A stretch of 46,550 nt of DNA from an uncultured Saprospiraceae bacterium (GTDB lineage Bacteria; Bacteroidota; Bacteroidia; Chitinophagales; Saprospiraceae): assembly GCA_938028705.1 (NCBI GenBank), contig CALIZI010000028.1:1-46550 (forward strand), in the 5' to 3' direction. Under the pieces are notes generated by a model that was not told where the DNA came from, ran no database searches, and saw only the letters and a program-made list of their open reading frames with translations. Below are positions 7,584-15,827 of this stretch, piece by piece (the first letter of the stretch is position 1; each line of letters begins with the position of its first letter). A program made the position numbers and the translations under genes.

Positions 7584-8243
7584 GTGATCATCAACATCGA
7601 CCATATCGGCTTATCTTCCAACGACTTGACCAAAGACGGCACCCACATCACCGCCTTAGGTTACGAAAAAGTCTTTGAAGAAATTGGATTGGAAAATATG
7701 AACATCAAACGTCCGTATTTGAAGGAATTTACACCGACACACGACATTGTTTTATATCGAAAAAATGATGCATTCGATATTGAATTATTACAACATGGTA
7801 AATTGGGGAATGAAACAGGTTTTATTTTCCCATTTAATCAAAAAAATAATAACGAATTTAATGAGAATGCCCAATTAAACACCTTCATCATTCATACAAA
7901 TGATGTTGAAAAATCTACGAAATTTTTCCAAGCACTCGGCTTCAAGTCGAATGGAGAAATCGACGATTTACCACGCCTCACATTCACTGCATTAATCGAA
8001 AAAACTGCGTCTCACATTCTCCTAAAAAAAACCGAAACCACCGCAAAATACTACATGGACACACCGGGTTTCAACAGCATTGCCCTCGTCTCCACCAATG
8101 CCGAAAAAGAACAACGCAAACTCCAAAAAAAGGGTTACACAACAGGCGACATCGGACAAATCACCGTCAACAATCGCCTACTCAATGTCTTCTTCGTCAC
8201 CGGACCATCCAACGAATTAATAGAAATTATCAGTTACGCATAA
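7584..8243 (+). CDS. VOC-superfamily (glyoxalase-like) protein
   Basis: 219 residues from a GTG start (IINIDHIGLSSNDL). It has two repeats of the vicinal-oxygen-chelate fold: the first with HIGL...LTKDGTHITALGYEKVFEE, the second with FIIHTNDVEKSTKFFQALGFKSNGEID and FNSIALVSTNAEKEQRKLQKKGY. A metal site is suggested by the histidine in DHIG and the glutamate in ELIEI near the end. Such proteins act on small molecules (lyases, dioxygenases, resistance). The substrate cannot be read from the sequence. Confidence 0.75.
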   Translation: MIINIDHIGLSSNDLTKDGTHITALGYEKVFEEIGLENMNIKRPYLKEFTPTHDIVLYRKNDAFDIELLQHGKLGNETGFIFPFNQKNNNEFNENAQLNTFIIHTNDVEKSTKFFQALGFKSNGEIDDLPRLTFTALIEKTASHILLKKTETTAKYYMDTPGFNSIALVSTNAEKEQRKLQKKGYTTGDIGQITVNNRLLNVFFVTGPSNELIEIISYA

Positions 8244-8289
8244 ATTGATTTTCATCCTTAAAATCATTAATTTGCAAAAAAAATAGATT

Positions 8290-8502
8290 ATGCAATTATT
8301 AGAAAGAATAGAAGTAAACCAAGCGGTCTTGTGTGGAAAGCCCGTTATCAAAGGCACACGATTGTCTGTTCAATTCATTATTGGATTGATGGCAAGTGGT
8401 GCTGACTTTGATGAAATTTTGGATGAGTATAAAGGTCTTGAGAAAGAAGATATTTTGGCTTGTCTAAAGTTTGCATCTGAATCTCTTGATACTTTAAATT
8501 AA
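8290..8502 (+). CDS. DUF433-family antitoxin
   Basis: 70 residues with the DUF433 pattern: ERIEVNQAVLCGKPVIKGTRL, then a helix-turn-helix-like GLMASGADFDEILDEY and LEKEDILACLKFA. These proteins are antitoxins of PIN-like (DUF5615) toxins, normally encoded directly downstream. Here only a short remnant follows (8501-8614), so this appears to be an orphan antitoxin. A possible weak promoter element, TAATTTGC, lies about 20 bases upstream. Confidence 0.85.
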   Translation: MQLLERIEVNQAVLCGKPVIKGTRLSVQFIIGLMASGADFDEILDEYKGLEKEDILACLKFASESLDTLN

Positions 8503-8614
8503 CAAAATCAACACACTCGAAAAACTCTTCCTTCATTATCCCGACCAAATTAAATTTCAATTTATCGTCCTTACAGAAACCATCGTCAGAATTGTCCAAC
8601 AAACTGACCTATAA
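8501..8614 (+). pseudogene. Remnant of a PIN-like (DUF5615-type) toxin C terminus
   Basis: The frame starting at the DUF433 stop overlap encodes about 37 residues, including LEKLFLHYPDQIKFQF and IVLTETIVRIVQQ. This resembles the last strand region of DUF5615 toxins, in which a FIVLTE...VRI segment is usual. There is no start codon and no N-terminal catalytic half. The toxin has apparently been deleted. The match is from memory of the family, so only moderate confidence is justified. Confidence 0.45.
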
Positions 8615-8650
8615 TTCCATTCTTTAAAAATAAAAAAACACACCTAAAAC

Positions 8651-8685
8651 CACGTCAGCACATCAGCACAACAACACGTCAGCAC
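8651..8685 (+). repeat. Short tandemly repeated leader before the methyltransferase
   Basis: Degenerate units of the form CACGTCAGCACATCAGCACA run directly into the ATG at 8686. It is one of about ten such leaders in the window. Confidence 0.6.
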
Positions 8686-9372
8686 ATGTATAACGCACAA
8701 CAAATGTGGAACAAAGCCTACCGCGAAAAGCGCGACATGGCTTATCCATCCGAATACGTCATTCGAATATTGAAGGGAAAATATCCACGCTTAAACCTTG
8801 ATAAAGAAGCCTTTAAAGGCGCGAACTTTTTGGATATGGGCTGTGGCGACGGGCGCAATATTGCCCTTGCCAAAGAGTGCGGCTTCAAGCCCCACGGCGT
8901 AGAAATCACCGAAGATATAGTCAGCAAAATCAAGGAAAATCTCGAAAATATTGGGATCACCGATGCCGATATTCGCGCCGGAATGAACAATAACATTCCC
9001 TTCGACGATGCCTATTTCGACTACCTCATGTCGTGGAACGCCTGTTACTACATGGGCAAAGAAACCCACTTTGGCAACTACGTCAAAGAGTTTGCGCGAG
9101 TGATGAAATCCGGTGCAACCTTACTCCTTTCCATTCCGAAAAAAAGCTGTTTTATCTTCGATGGCTGCGAACCTGCACACAAGGGTTACGCCACCATTCG
9201 CAACGATTATTTCGGCTACCGCGATGGCGAAATCCTCCGCATTTTCCAAGATGCACAAGAAGTAGAAGAGACCTTTTCGCCCCATTTTCAAAACTTCATC
9301 CACGCCGACATCCACGACGATTGTTTCGGCTTAGCGTATCATTGGCATTTGATAATTTGTAATAAAAAATGA
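8686..9372 (+). CDS. Class I SAM-dependent methyltransferase
   Basis: 228 residues. Motif I is FLDMGCGDGRNIALA (about 48-62), followed by the acidic end of strand 2 in GVEITEDIV, motif IV-like FDYLMSWNACYYM and the post-motif MKSGATLLLSIPK. This is the arrangement of small-molecule methyltransferases of the Methyltransf_11/25 type. It precedes the cyclase-like and ACP-AAC(3) genes, separated from each by repeat elements, and may modify a sugar or acyl precursor. The substrate is unknown. Confidence 0.85.
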   Translation: MYNAQQMWNKAYREKRDMAYPSEYVIRILKGKYPRLNLDKEAFKGANFLDMGCGDGRNIALAKECGFKPHGVEITEDIVSKIKENLENIGITDADIRAGMNNNIPFDDAYFDYLMSWNACYYMGKETHFGNYVKEFARVMKSGATLLLSIPKKSCFIFDGCEPAHKGYATIRNDYFGYRDGEILRIFQDAQEVEETFSPHFQNFIHADIHDDCFGLAYHWHLIICNKK

Positions 9373-9374
9373 TG

Positions 9375-9504
9375 AACCACGAAGCGCACTAAGGACACAA
9401 AACCATACGAACGCAAAAGGAAACAAAGGTTTATAAGAATTTTTAGTTCTCTTTGTTTCCTTCTGCGTCCTACATGCTTCGTGTTTTTAGTGTCCTTAGT
9501 GGTT
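9375..9504. repeat. Large imperfect palindromic intergenic repeat, copy 1
   Basis: The left arm AACCAC...ACTAAGGACAC (9375-9397) pairs with GTGTCCTTAGTGGTT (9490-9504). A second inner pair is GGAAACAAAG against CTTTGTTTCC. The element fills the gap between the methyltransferase and cyclase genes. Related sequences are at 10188-10407 and, as one arm, at 4068-4093. Confidence 0.8.
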
Positions 9505-9517
9505 AAAAAATACACAT

Positions 9518-10180
9518 ATGCAAATCATTGATGTAACTTACACCCTCGAAGAAGGCATGACCACCTTCACCGGCTTCTGGCATTTCGGCTACGAAATCCA
9601 CCAACTCGGCAGACACCGACACGAAGGACGCGCCACACGCAAAATCTCCTTCGGTTCGCACACGGGTACGCACATGGATGCGCCCCTGCACTTCATCGAA
9701 AACGGCATGACCATCGACCAAATTCCGATGGATATTATGCTCGGTCCGGTCACGATTTACGACCTCAGCCACCTGCCCGAAAATGCCGAAGTCACGCTCG
9801 ATATGCTCGACAAACCCGTGACCGAACGCATTATTTTTAAGTATGGTTGGGGCAAAAATTGGAACAGTAAAAAATTCTACGTGGGTTATCCGTATTTGAG
9901 CGAAGAAGTGGCGCATCACTTAGTCGAAAAAGGCGTAAAAATCATCGGCATGGACAGCCCTTCGCCCGACGACAGCAGCATCAGTCTCGATAACGAAACA
10001 CGCGGCACTGAAGCCGATTCGCCCATCCACAAAATCCTCTTGGGCAACAACATTATCATGGTCGAATACCTCGCCAATCTCGATAAATTACCCGACACAA
10101 AAGACTGGAATTGGACCGTCATGCCCATGAAAATCGGCGGTTGCGATGGCGCACCTGTCCGTACTTGTTTGCATAGATAA
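9518..10180 (+). CDS. Cyclase-family (kynurenine-formamidase-like) metal hydrolase
   Basis: 220 residues. The hallmark HTGTHMDAPLHF (about 48-59) is the metal-binding signature of the cyclase/KynB family, supported by IDVTYTLEEGM at the start, GMDSPSPDDS and the C-terminal GCDGAPVR. Members hydrolyse amide or ester bonds in small molecules (formylkynurenine, isatin, polyketide intermediates). It is complete. It is flanked by two copies of the same palindromic repeat, so it might have moved as a unit. The substrate is not predictable. Confidence 0.85.
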   Translation: MQIIDVTYTLEEGMTTFTGFWHFGYEIHQLGRHRHEGRATRKISFGSHTGTHMDAPLHFIENGMTIDQIPMDIMLGPVTIYDLSHLPENAEVTLDMLDKPVTERIIFKYGWGKNWNSKKFYVGYPYLSEEVAHHLVEKGVKIIGMDSPSPDDSSISLDNETRGTEADSPIHKILLGNNIIMVEYLANLDKLPDTKDWNWTVMPMKIGGCDGAPVRTCLHR

Positions 10181-10187
10181 TTTTTTG

Positions 10188-10407
10188 AACCACTAAGCGC
10201 ACTAATCCCGACAGCTATCGGGAGAAAACGAAACTAACGCAGAAGAGAACAAAGATTTAATAAGAGTTTTTTTACTGAAAATCAATCTCAAACCTATAAG
10301 GTTTCCAAAAACCTTATAGGTTTCGGGCTTGGGTAAAATTTTCTTAAAAAAAACCTTTGTTTCCTTCCGCGTCCTACATGCTTCGTGTCTTTAGTGTCCT
10401 TAGTGGT
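10188..10407. repeat. Large palindromic intergenic repeat, copy 2, with nested palindromes
   Basis: The outer arms AACCACTAAG... and ...GTGTCCTTAGTGGT match copy 1. Inside sit two further palindromes: TCCCGACAGCTATCGGGA (10206-10223) and a hairpin with 14-base arms AAACCTATAAGGTT / AACCTTATAGGTTT (10290-10303 and 10310-10323). It is therefore a composite of three repeat families between the cyclase and ACP-AAC(3) genes. Confidence 0.8.
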
Positions 10408-10418
10408 AAAAACTCGTT

Positions 10419-11444
10419 ATGAACGAAATTACCACTTGGCTGATAAATTGGTTTGAGGAAAACACCTCCGAAAGCCGCGCCGACATCGAAGCGAATACCA
10501 AAGCAAATTACTTCGATTCGGGTTGGTTAGATTCCATCAAATTCATTCAATTTTTGGGTGATATTGAGGATGAATACGAAGTCGAATTTGATAATGATCA
10601 ATTTCAAGACCGCGAATTTGCCTCTATTTCAGGTTTGGCAAAAATCATCCACAATTCCGCCGAAGGCGAAGCACCAAATTCCGAAGGGGAATTTACACAA
10701 AATGACATCATAAACGCTCTACGCGAATTGGGTATCAAAAACGGCAACCATATATTCATACATAGCAATATTGGTTTTTTCGGAAAATTAACCAACACAA
10801 AAAACGAACATGACTTGTATTTGGCGTTCAAAAATGCTTTACACGAAGTCGTCGGTGCGGAGGGAACGGTCATACATCCAACTTTCTCCTACAGCTTTTG
10901 CAAAGGACAAGATTTTGACCCCGCGATTACGCCCGGAATCTGCGGCATGTTATCCGAAATGGCGCGACAAGACGCAGATTACACTCGCTCGCACGACCCC
11001 AATTTTTCCATCGCCGCAAGCGGAAAATTAGCCGAATTTTTTACCGAAAATCCTGATAATTATTCATTTGGAAAGGACTCATTTTTCGCGCGATTTATGG
11101 ACAAAGGCGGTATTTTCGTCAATTTAAATTTCGATGCAGCGAGTACATTTGTGCATTACGCAGAGCGTGAAGCGAATGTTTCCTATCGTTGGGATAAGCC
11201 ATTTGAAGGGAATATTATCACAAAAGAAAAAACCGAAAAAGCGACTTTCTATCACTACGTCCGCGACTTAGAAAAGCCCGAACATGCACCCGTTTTTACC
11301 AAGTTTGACGCGAAAGCAAAACAATTAAATTTAGCAAAAATAGTCAATCTCGGACGTGGGCAAATCGTTTCTATTTCCGCAAAAGATACCTTTGAATTAA
11401 TTCAAAAAACACTCAAAACAGAACCGGACTTTTTACTTCCGTAG
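10419..11444 (+). CDS. Acyl carrier protein fused to AAC(3)-family acyltransferase
   Basis: 341 residues. Residues 1-80 form an acyl carrier domain with the phosphopantetheine serine in GWLDSIKF (Ser39) and the acidic helix DIEDEYEVEFDND. From about residue 95 an AAC(3)-type N-acyltransferase follows: IFIHSNIGFFGKL, GTVIHPTFSYSFC, RSHDPNFSIA and YRWDKPF. AAC(3) enzymes normally take acetyl from acetyl-CoA to an amino group of an aminosugar. A fused carrier suggests the acyl donor is loaded on this protein itself, perhaps by one of the window's adenylating enzymes. In a surface-glycan locus the acceptor is probably an aminosugar. Donor and acceptor are inferred. Confidence 0.85.
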   Translation: MNEITTWLINWFEENTSESRADIEANTKANYFDSGWLDSIKFIQFLGDIEDEYEVEFDNDQFQDREFASISGLAKIIHNSAEGEAPNSEGEFTQNDIINALRELGIKNGNHIFIHSNIGFFGKLTNTKNEHDLYLAFKNALHEVVGAEGTVIHPTFSYSFCKGQDFDPAITPGICGMLSEMARQDADYTRSHDPNFSIAASGKLAEFFTENPDNYSFGKDSFFARFMDKGGIFVNLNFDAASTFVHYAEREANVSYRWDKPFEGNIITKEKTEKATFYHYVRDLEKPEHAPVFTKFDAKAKQLNLAKIVNLGRGQIVSISAKDTFELIQKTLKTEPDFLLP

Positions 11445-11483
11445 AACTCACCTTGCATTTTCAAAATGCAAGGTGAGTTTTAT
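11445..11483 (+). terminator. Strong hairpin terminator after ACP-AAC(3)
   Basis: Immediately after the stop codon, AACTCACCTTGCATTTT (11445-11461) pairs perfectly with 11463-11479 and is followed by a short T run. It is the best Rho-independent terminator candidate in the window. A second small hairpin (GCGATTT/AAATCGC) follows. Confidence 0.75.
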
Positions 11484-11512
11484 GGCGCGATTTAGAAAAT
11501 CGCATTACATAT

Positions 11513-12382
11513 ATGAATTTACCGAAAATATCTGTCATTACCATTTCCTATAATCAAGCGGAATACTTGGAAGATACGCTGCGCTCGGTCGTCGGGCAAG
11601 ACTATCCGAATTTGGAATATATAGTCATGGACGGTGGTTCGACGGATGGTTCGGTGGAGATTATCAAAAAGTACGAAAAACACTTAACACATTGGCAGAG
11701 CGAAAAAGATGAGGGACAATCCGCGGCGATTAATGACGGCTTTCGGCGGGCTACGGGTGACATCATCGCTTGGCTCAATTCGGATGACCAATACTTGCCG
11801 GGAACCTTGCATTTTATTGCTAACCAATTTATTAAAAATGGTGCATTGGAGGATAAAATTGTATGCGGACAATCCATTGACATCCGCGATGTACCGACCT
11901 CAAAAGCCAAGTCAAAAGATGTATATAAAAACGCTCAATCGCTCAATATTGAGTTGACACATTGGGTCGTGCAGCCCTCGTGTTTTTGGACACTTGGTGC
12001 GTGGAAAAAAGTTGGCGAACTCAATGAAAAACTACATTATGGCATGGATTGGGATTGGTTGATTCGCGCAAATCGGGCAGAGATTCCCTTTGAAGCGGTC
12101 AATCGTTTTCTCTCCCTCAATCGTGTACACGAGCAACGCAAAACAGCCGTTGGTGGTGATAAACGTACAATAGAATTGGCGAATATTTACGAAAAATATC
12201 ATGGCGATACCATCAAAAATGCCTATTTAAAATATCATCAAAAAAATAAATATTTAGGTTTTAAAAAATGGTATAATCGCTTTCGTTTAAATAAAATTAT
12301 GAATACGAATAAGGCGATTCACAAATTATTTTTTAATCATAAAATTACATATAAAGATTTTATAAATATTATAAGAATGTGA
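11513..12382 (+). CDS. Family 2 (GT-A) glycosyltransferase
   Basis: 289 residues. Opens with [22 protein letters not shown], then [16 protein letters not shown] and the nucleotide-sugar/metal motif [11 protein letters not shown] (the DxD equivalent). [16 protein letters not shown] is the acceptor-side motif of this WcaA-like subgroup. It transfers a sugar from a nucleotide donor during polysaccharide assembly on the cytoplasmic face. A similar enzyme is at 28382-29353. It follows a strong terminator, so it should have its own promoter, which I could not identify. Confidence 0.9.
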   Translation: MNLPKISVITISYNQAEYLEDTLRSVVGQDYPNLEYIVMDGGSTDGSVEIIKKYEKHLTHWQSEKDEGQSAAINDGFRRATGDIIAWLNSDDQYLPGTLHFIANQFIKNGALEDKIVCGQSIDIRDVPTSKAKSKDVYKNAQSLNIELTHWVVQPSCFWTLGAWKKVGELNEKLHYGMDWDWLIRANRAEIPFEAVNRFLSLNRVHEQRKTAVGGDKRTIELANIYEKYHGDTIKNAYLKYHQKNKYLGFKKWYNRFRLNKIMNTNKAIHKLFFNHKITYKDFINIIRM

Positions 12383-12384
12383 CA

Positions 12385-12414
12385 ACCGTAGTGCAGCACT
12401 TCTTACCTGCGGTA
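12385..12414 (+). repeat. Fragment of the CGTAGyrCrGyrCTTCCAGCCTG repeat
   Basis: CCGTAGTGCAGCACTTCTTACCTGCGG is a diverged single arm of a repeat also seen at 23404-23430 and, as an inverted pair, at 39148-39210. It lies between the glycosyltransferase and the MBOAT gene. Confidence 0.5.
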
Positions 12415-12431
12415 GAATTTGAACTTGACCA

Positions 12432-13865
12432 ATGCTCTTCAATTCCATAGAATTTTTCCTTTTTCTGCCTGTCGCATTTTGCCTGTATTGGTTCATCACC
12501 AATCGCAATTTACGACTGCAAAATGCACTTATCGTACTGGCAAGTTATGTCTTTTATGGTGCTTGGGATTGGCGGTTTTTGGGATTGATTATCATGAGTT
12601 CGCTGGTCGATTTTACAATTGGTAAGCGCATGGGTACGCTCCCGCCCGAAGCAAAAAGTCAACGAAAACGATTACTGTTTTTAAGTCTTACGGTCAATCT
12701 CGGCATACTTGGTTTTTTTAAATATTGTAATTTTTTTATTGATTCCTTCGTCGAACTATTTGCGAAAATGGGGCTGGCACTCGACCCCTTCACTTTGCAA
12801 ATCGTACTACCTGTCGGCGTTAGTTTTTACACCTTTCAAACCCTTAGTTATACGATTGATATTTATAGAAACCAACTCAAACCGACCAACGATGCAGTGG
12901 CATTTTTTGCCTTTGTGAGCTTCTTCCCCCAACTCGTAGCCGGACCGATTGAACGTGCCAAAAGTCTCCTTCCACAATTCCAAAAAGCAAGAACTTTCGA
13001 CTTCGACAAAGCCCGCGACGGCGCACGACAAATCCTCTGGGGATTGTTTCAAAAAATCGTCATTGCGGATAATCTTGCGCTGGCAGTCAACCCGATTTTT
13101 ACTGACTACGGACAGATGCCGGGTAGTGCTTTAGTGTTGGGTTTGGTCTTCTTTGCCTTTCAGATTTACTGCGATTTTGCGGGCTACTCCAACATCGCTA
13201 TCGGTACGGCAAAGCTGTTTGGTTTTGACCTGATGACCAACTTTGCACGTCCGTATTTCTCTCGCGATATTGGCGAATTTTGGCGCAGGTGGCACATCTC
13301 GCTTTCTACTTGGTTTCGCGATTATGTCTATATTCCATTGGGCGGCAGTCGGGCGAGTAAAGGGCGACAATTTTTTAATATTTTGGTGACATTTACCGTC
13401 AGCGGCTTCTGGCATGGCGCGAATTGGACCTTTATCGCTTGGGGTGCTTTGCATGGATTGTTTTATCTGCCATTCATCTTTTTGGGTAGAAAAAAATACG
13501 GTAATGTGGCTGCACAAAATAGCTTTTTACCTTCTATACGCGAGGCGGGCGCGATAGCCGTAACTTTTGCGTTGGTCGTCTTGGCTTGGGCATTTTTCCG
13601 CGCACCGACGATTACGGATGCAGTGTATTATTTGGCAGGAATTTTTGATAGTAGTTTGGTCTCTTTGCCGCCTTACAAAAACTTCATTCCATACATCGCC
13701 GTCCTTGTTTTGATAGAATGGATTAGCCGACACCAAAAATATCCATTAGAAAAATTGCCCTTTACAAAACCTGTGCGTTGGGGGATTTATTTCGCCTTAT
13801 TAGCGGCGATTATTGTGTTAGGTGAATTTTCGCAAAAAGGGGAGTTTATTTATTTTCAGTTTTGA
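12432..13865 (+). CDS. MBOAT O-acyltransferase (AlgI/DltB-like), copy 1
   Basis: 477 residues, a multi-pass membrane protein. The start MLFNSIEFFLFLPVAF is typical of AlgI-type proteins. Family signatures follow: LPVGVSFYTFQTLSY (about 126-140), FFPQLVAGPIERA, FWRRWHISLSTWFRDYVYIPLGGS, and the active-site segment GFWHGANWTFIAWGALHG with histidines near 328 and 341. MBOATs move acyl groups across the membrane onto exported polysaccharides or teichoic acids. The natural partner is the SGNH-like protein at 14703-15725, now separated from it by an IS200-like unit. Two paralogues are at 21908 and 41582. Confidence 0.92.
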   Translation: MLFNSIEFFLFLPVAFCLYWFITNRNLRLQNALIVLASYVFYGAWDWRFLGLIIMSSLVDFTIGKRMGTLPPEAKSQRKRLLFLSLTVNLGILGFFKYCNFFIDSFVELFAKMGLALDPFTLQIVLPVGVSFYTFQTLSYTIDIYRNQLKPTNDAVAFFAFVSFFPQLVAGPIERAKSLLPQFQKARTFDFDKARDGARQILWGLFQKIVIADNLALAVNPIFTDYGQMPGSALVLGLVFFAFQIYCDFAGYSNIAIGTAKLFGFDLMTNFARPYFSRDIGEFWRRWHISLSTWFRDYVYIPLGGSRASKGRQFFNILVTFTVSGFWHGANWTFIAWGALHGLFYLPFIFLGRKKYGNVAAQNSFLPSIREAGAIAVTFALVVLAWAFFRAPTITDAVYYLAGIFDSSLVSLPPYKNFIPYIAVLVLIEWISRHQKYPLEKLPFTKPVRWGIYFALLAAIIVLGEFSQKGEFIYFQF

Positions 13866-13994
13866 GGGTGTTGTTGTGTTGAAGTGGTATTTTCGTGTTA
13901 TCGTGTTTTTGTATTGTGGATGTTTGGAAATGTTTTTATAAAAACGAAAATATTATCACAATAAGAAAGCGTCAAGTTGCGACGAGATTAAAAA
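13866..13994. other. Intergenic stretch with GTGTTGTTGTG-type low-complexity DNA
   Basis: Just after the MBOAT stop, GGTGTTGTTGTGTTGAAGTGG and related text run for about 40 bases. Its reverse complement resembles the leader at 34893-34926 (ACTTCAACACGACAACACG). No gene is seen. Confidence 0.4.
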
Positions 13995-14717
13995 GTGTCA
14001 TTAGACACGACCTATATGGTAGCCCCAAGTTTCAACTTGGGGGGAAGCAACACCCCCAACGGAGTGCCGTAGGCACGATACATTCATCTCAACCTCACAA
14101 ATCAAAAAATAAAATTATCACCATTTCCAATCCAAAGTATCCACATTATGGCAAACACATATCACCAAATTTATATTCAAGCCGTTTTTGGCGTAAAATA
14201 CCGCAATGCAACGATTGATAAACTCTGGAAACACGATCTTCTCGCCGTCATTGGTAATCTCATCAATGAAACAGGTTGTAAAAATTACATCGTCAACGGC
14301 GTGGAAGATCATGTACATTGCTTTTTCGGATTAAAACCCTCCGTTACTGTGTCCGATGTCATGCAAAGCGTCAAGGCAAAATCATCCAAATGGCTCAATG
14401 AAGGCGATTTGATTACGAATCGTTTTGAATGGCAAAAAGGATATGGCGCGTTTTCGTACAGTAGGTCGCAACGGGATGATGTGATTAGATATATTCAGCA
14501 ACAGGAACAGCATCATCAGCAAATGACGTTTCGGGAAGAATACCTCAAGATGTTGGATAAATTTGAGGTGAATTATGACGAAGCGTATATTTTTGAAGCA
14601 TTGAAATAGGGGCATTACTTGGGATGTGTCGTGCCTACGGCACTCCGTTTGGTGGGTGGCATCCCTTCCCCCAAGTTGAAACTTGGGGCTACCATATCGG
14701 GTATGTCTAGCGACATT
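13995..14717 (+). mobile_element. IS200/RAYT-like unit with long inverted structured ends
   Basis: The left end (about 13996-14083) and right end (about 14624-14716) are inverted copies of each other. Each carries a GTGCC/GGCAC hairpin and a CCCCAAGTT/AACTTGGGG hairpin, and the outermost part has a third short stem. Between them is a single Y1 HUH transposase gene. Classical IS200 elements lack terminal inverted repeats, so this fits better with a REP-associated tyrosine transposase flanked by inverted REP-like pairs. It sits between an MBOAT gene and its SGNH partner. Confidence 0.75.
14148..14609 (+). CDS. tnpA: IS200-like Y1 HUH transposase (RAYT type)
   Basis: 153 residues, the usual length for single-domain Y1 transposases. 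The HUH metal motif is HVHCFF (around residues 46-51). The catalytic tyrosine lies in VIRYIQQQEQHHQ, with the glutamine/histidine-rich helix typical of the family. FEWQKGYGAFSYSRSQ is another conserved block. The enzyme nicks and moves single-stranded DNA by recognising hairpins, and suitable hairpins occur in both flanks. No accessory TnpB is present. The gene appears intact. Confidence 0.9.
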   Translation: MANTYHQIYIQAVFGVKYRNATIDKLWKHDLLAVIGNLINETGCKNYIVNGVEDHVHCFFGLKPSVTVSDVMQSVKAKSSKWLNEGDLITNRFEWQKGYGAFSYSRSQRDDVIRYIQQQEQHHQQMTFREEYLKMLDKFEVNYDEAYIFEALK

Positions 14718-15725
14718 TTTTTACGTAAACACAATTTTAACCACAACACCACCGCACAACACCACCACAACACAATTTTGCAATCTTTCCTAACAAATCT
14801 CCTCGCTTTCCTCGCCCTTTCCGCGATATTGCTGTACGGCATATACCGATACAGTACGACGGTAGTAGAGAATGAAGATGCCAACCACTATCTGGCGGCT
14901 TCCATAGACCGTCATGCACGATTGGCAACACTGGATAAACCGCATATCGTGTTTATGGGCAATTCCAATTTAGCCTTTGGATTGGATAGTGAATATTTGG
15001 AGCGTGAATGGGGTCGTCCGGTGGTCAATTTGGGTTTGCATGGGGCATTGGGTTTGAATTTTATTGTGGAAGAAACCTTGTCGGTGATAGAAAAGGGTGA
15101 TGTGGTGGTCGTGTGTATTCCGTATTATTTGAATGAAGCGGGTAGTGGAAAAATGCTTTATACGATGAATCGTGTAAATCCCGAATCAAAGGCATGGACG
15201 AAAGGCGTGACAGCATACAATAGATTTGGTTTTGCTGTGGATGATGCCGTAAAATTAACACAAAAGGCTCGTAAACAAGGTTTTAGGAAAATAACTATCA
15301 AGAAAAAGGCAAGCGTTTATCGTAGAAATGCTTTTAATAAATACGGCGATGTCATTGCACACACTCGTATGCCCGTACCAAAAAAACGCAAGGCGTGGTC
15401 GCCAAACTGGGATGTCGAAGGTTTTGATACACAAATAAATACACTGACTGATTTTTACGAAAAAGCTCAAGCAAAAGGTGTGGAAGTATATATGGTCTAT
15501 CCATGTTTTATGCATTCGATGTACCAACAAACGACAAAGGAATTGAACATCTTGCAAGACTACTACGCTGAATTACCCTTTGAAGTTTTGGGCAAACCGG
15601 AAGATTTTGCCTATGCGGATAGCTTGTTTTTTGATACCGTTTATCATTTAAATAAACAAGGACGGGAAAAGTGGAGTCGTGAGTTAGTGGACTTGCTTGG
15701 CAGAAAAGTCAAGCGGATAAGGTAG
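14703..15725 (+). CDS. SGNH-like membrane-anchored protein, MBOAT partner 1
   Basis: 340 residues from ATG 14703. A likely alternative is TTG 14778 (315 residues), which starts right before the single N-terminal membrane helix (LLAFLALSAILLYGIYRY) and directly after a low-complexity leader. The outer domain shows IVFMGNSNLAFGLDS, the GxS block of SGNH hydrolases, and near the end DTVYHLNKQGREKW, the D..H block. AlgJ/AlgX/DltD-type SGNH proteins work with MBOAT enzymes in O-acylation of exported glycans. ATG 14703 lies within the right end of the transposon unit, so the present N terminus may derive from the insertion. Confidence 0.7.
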   Translation: MSSDIFLRKHNFNHNTTAQHHHNTILQSFLTNLLAFLALSAILLYGIYRYSTTVVENEDANHYLAASIDRHARLATLDKPHIVFMGNSNLAFGLDSEYLEREWGRPVVNLGLHGALGLNFIVEETLSVIEKGDVVVVCIPYYLNEAGSGKMLYTMNRVNPESKAWTKGVTAYNRFGFAVDDAVKLTQKARKQGFRKITIKKKASVYRRNAFNKYGDVIAHTRMPVPKKRKAWSPNWDVEGFDTQINTLTDFYEKAQAKGVEVYMVYPCFMHSMYQQTTKELNILQDYYAELPFEVLGKPEDFAYADSLFFDTVYHLNKQGREKWSRELVDLLGRKVKRIR

Positions 15726-15827
15726 GTCAGCTTTTTCATTTTTAGTTTTAGAAAATTTGTTAATGTTGAGAAAAATAGCGAATTTACAAGAAAAAAACCT
15801 CGCATTCAACATTCAAAATTAATCATC

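Noticed and set aside
1-8614. Prophage or integrative element as carrier of the toxin cluster
   Set aside because: No integrase, relaxase, phage structural gene or attachment-site pair was visible.
9033-9362. Alternative-frame open frame of 109 codons
   Set aside because: It overlaps the methyltransferase on the same strand in another frame; composition is arginine-rich shadow text.
14619-14702. Upstream in-frame start extending the SGNH protein through the transposon end
   Set aside because: The 28 added residues are the translated hairpin sequence of the mobile unit and no membrane or family feature supports them.
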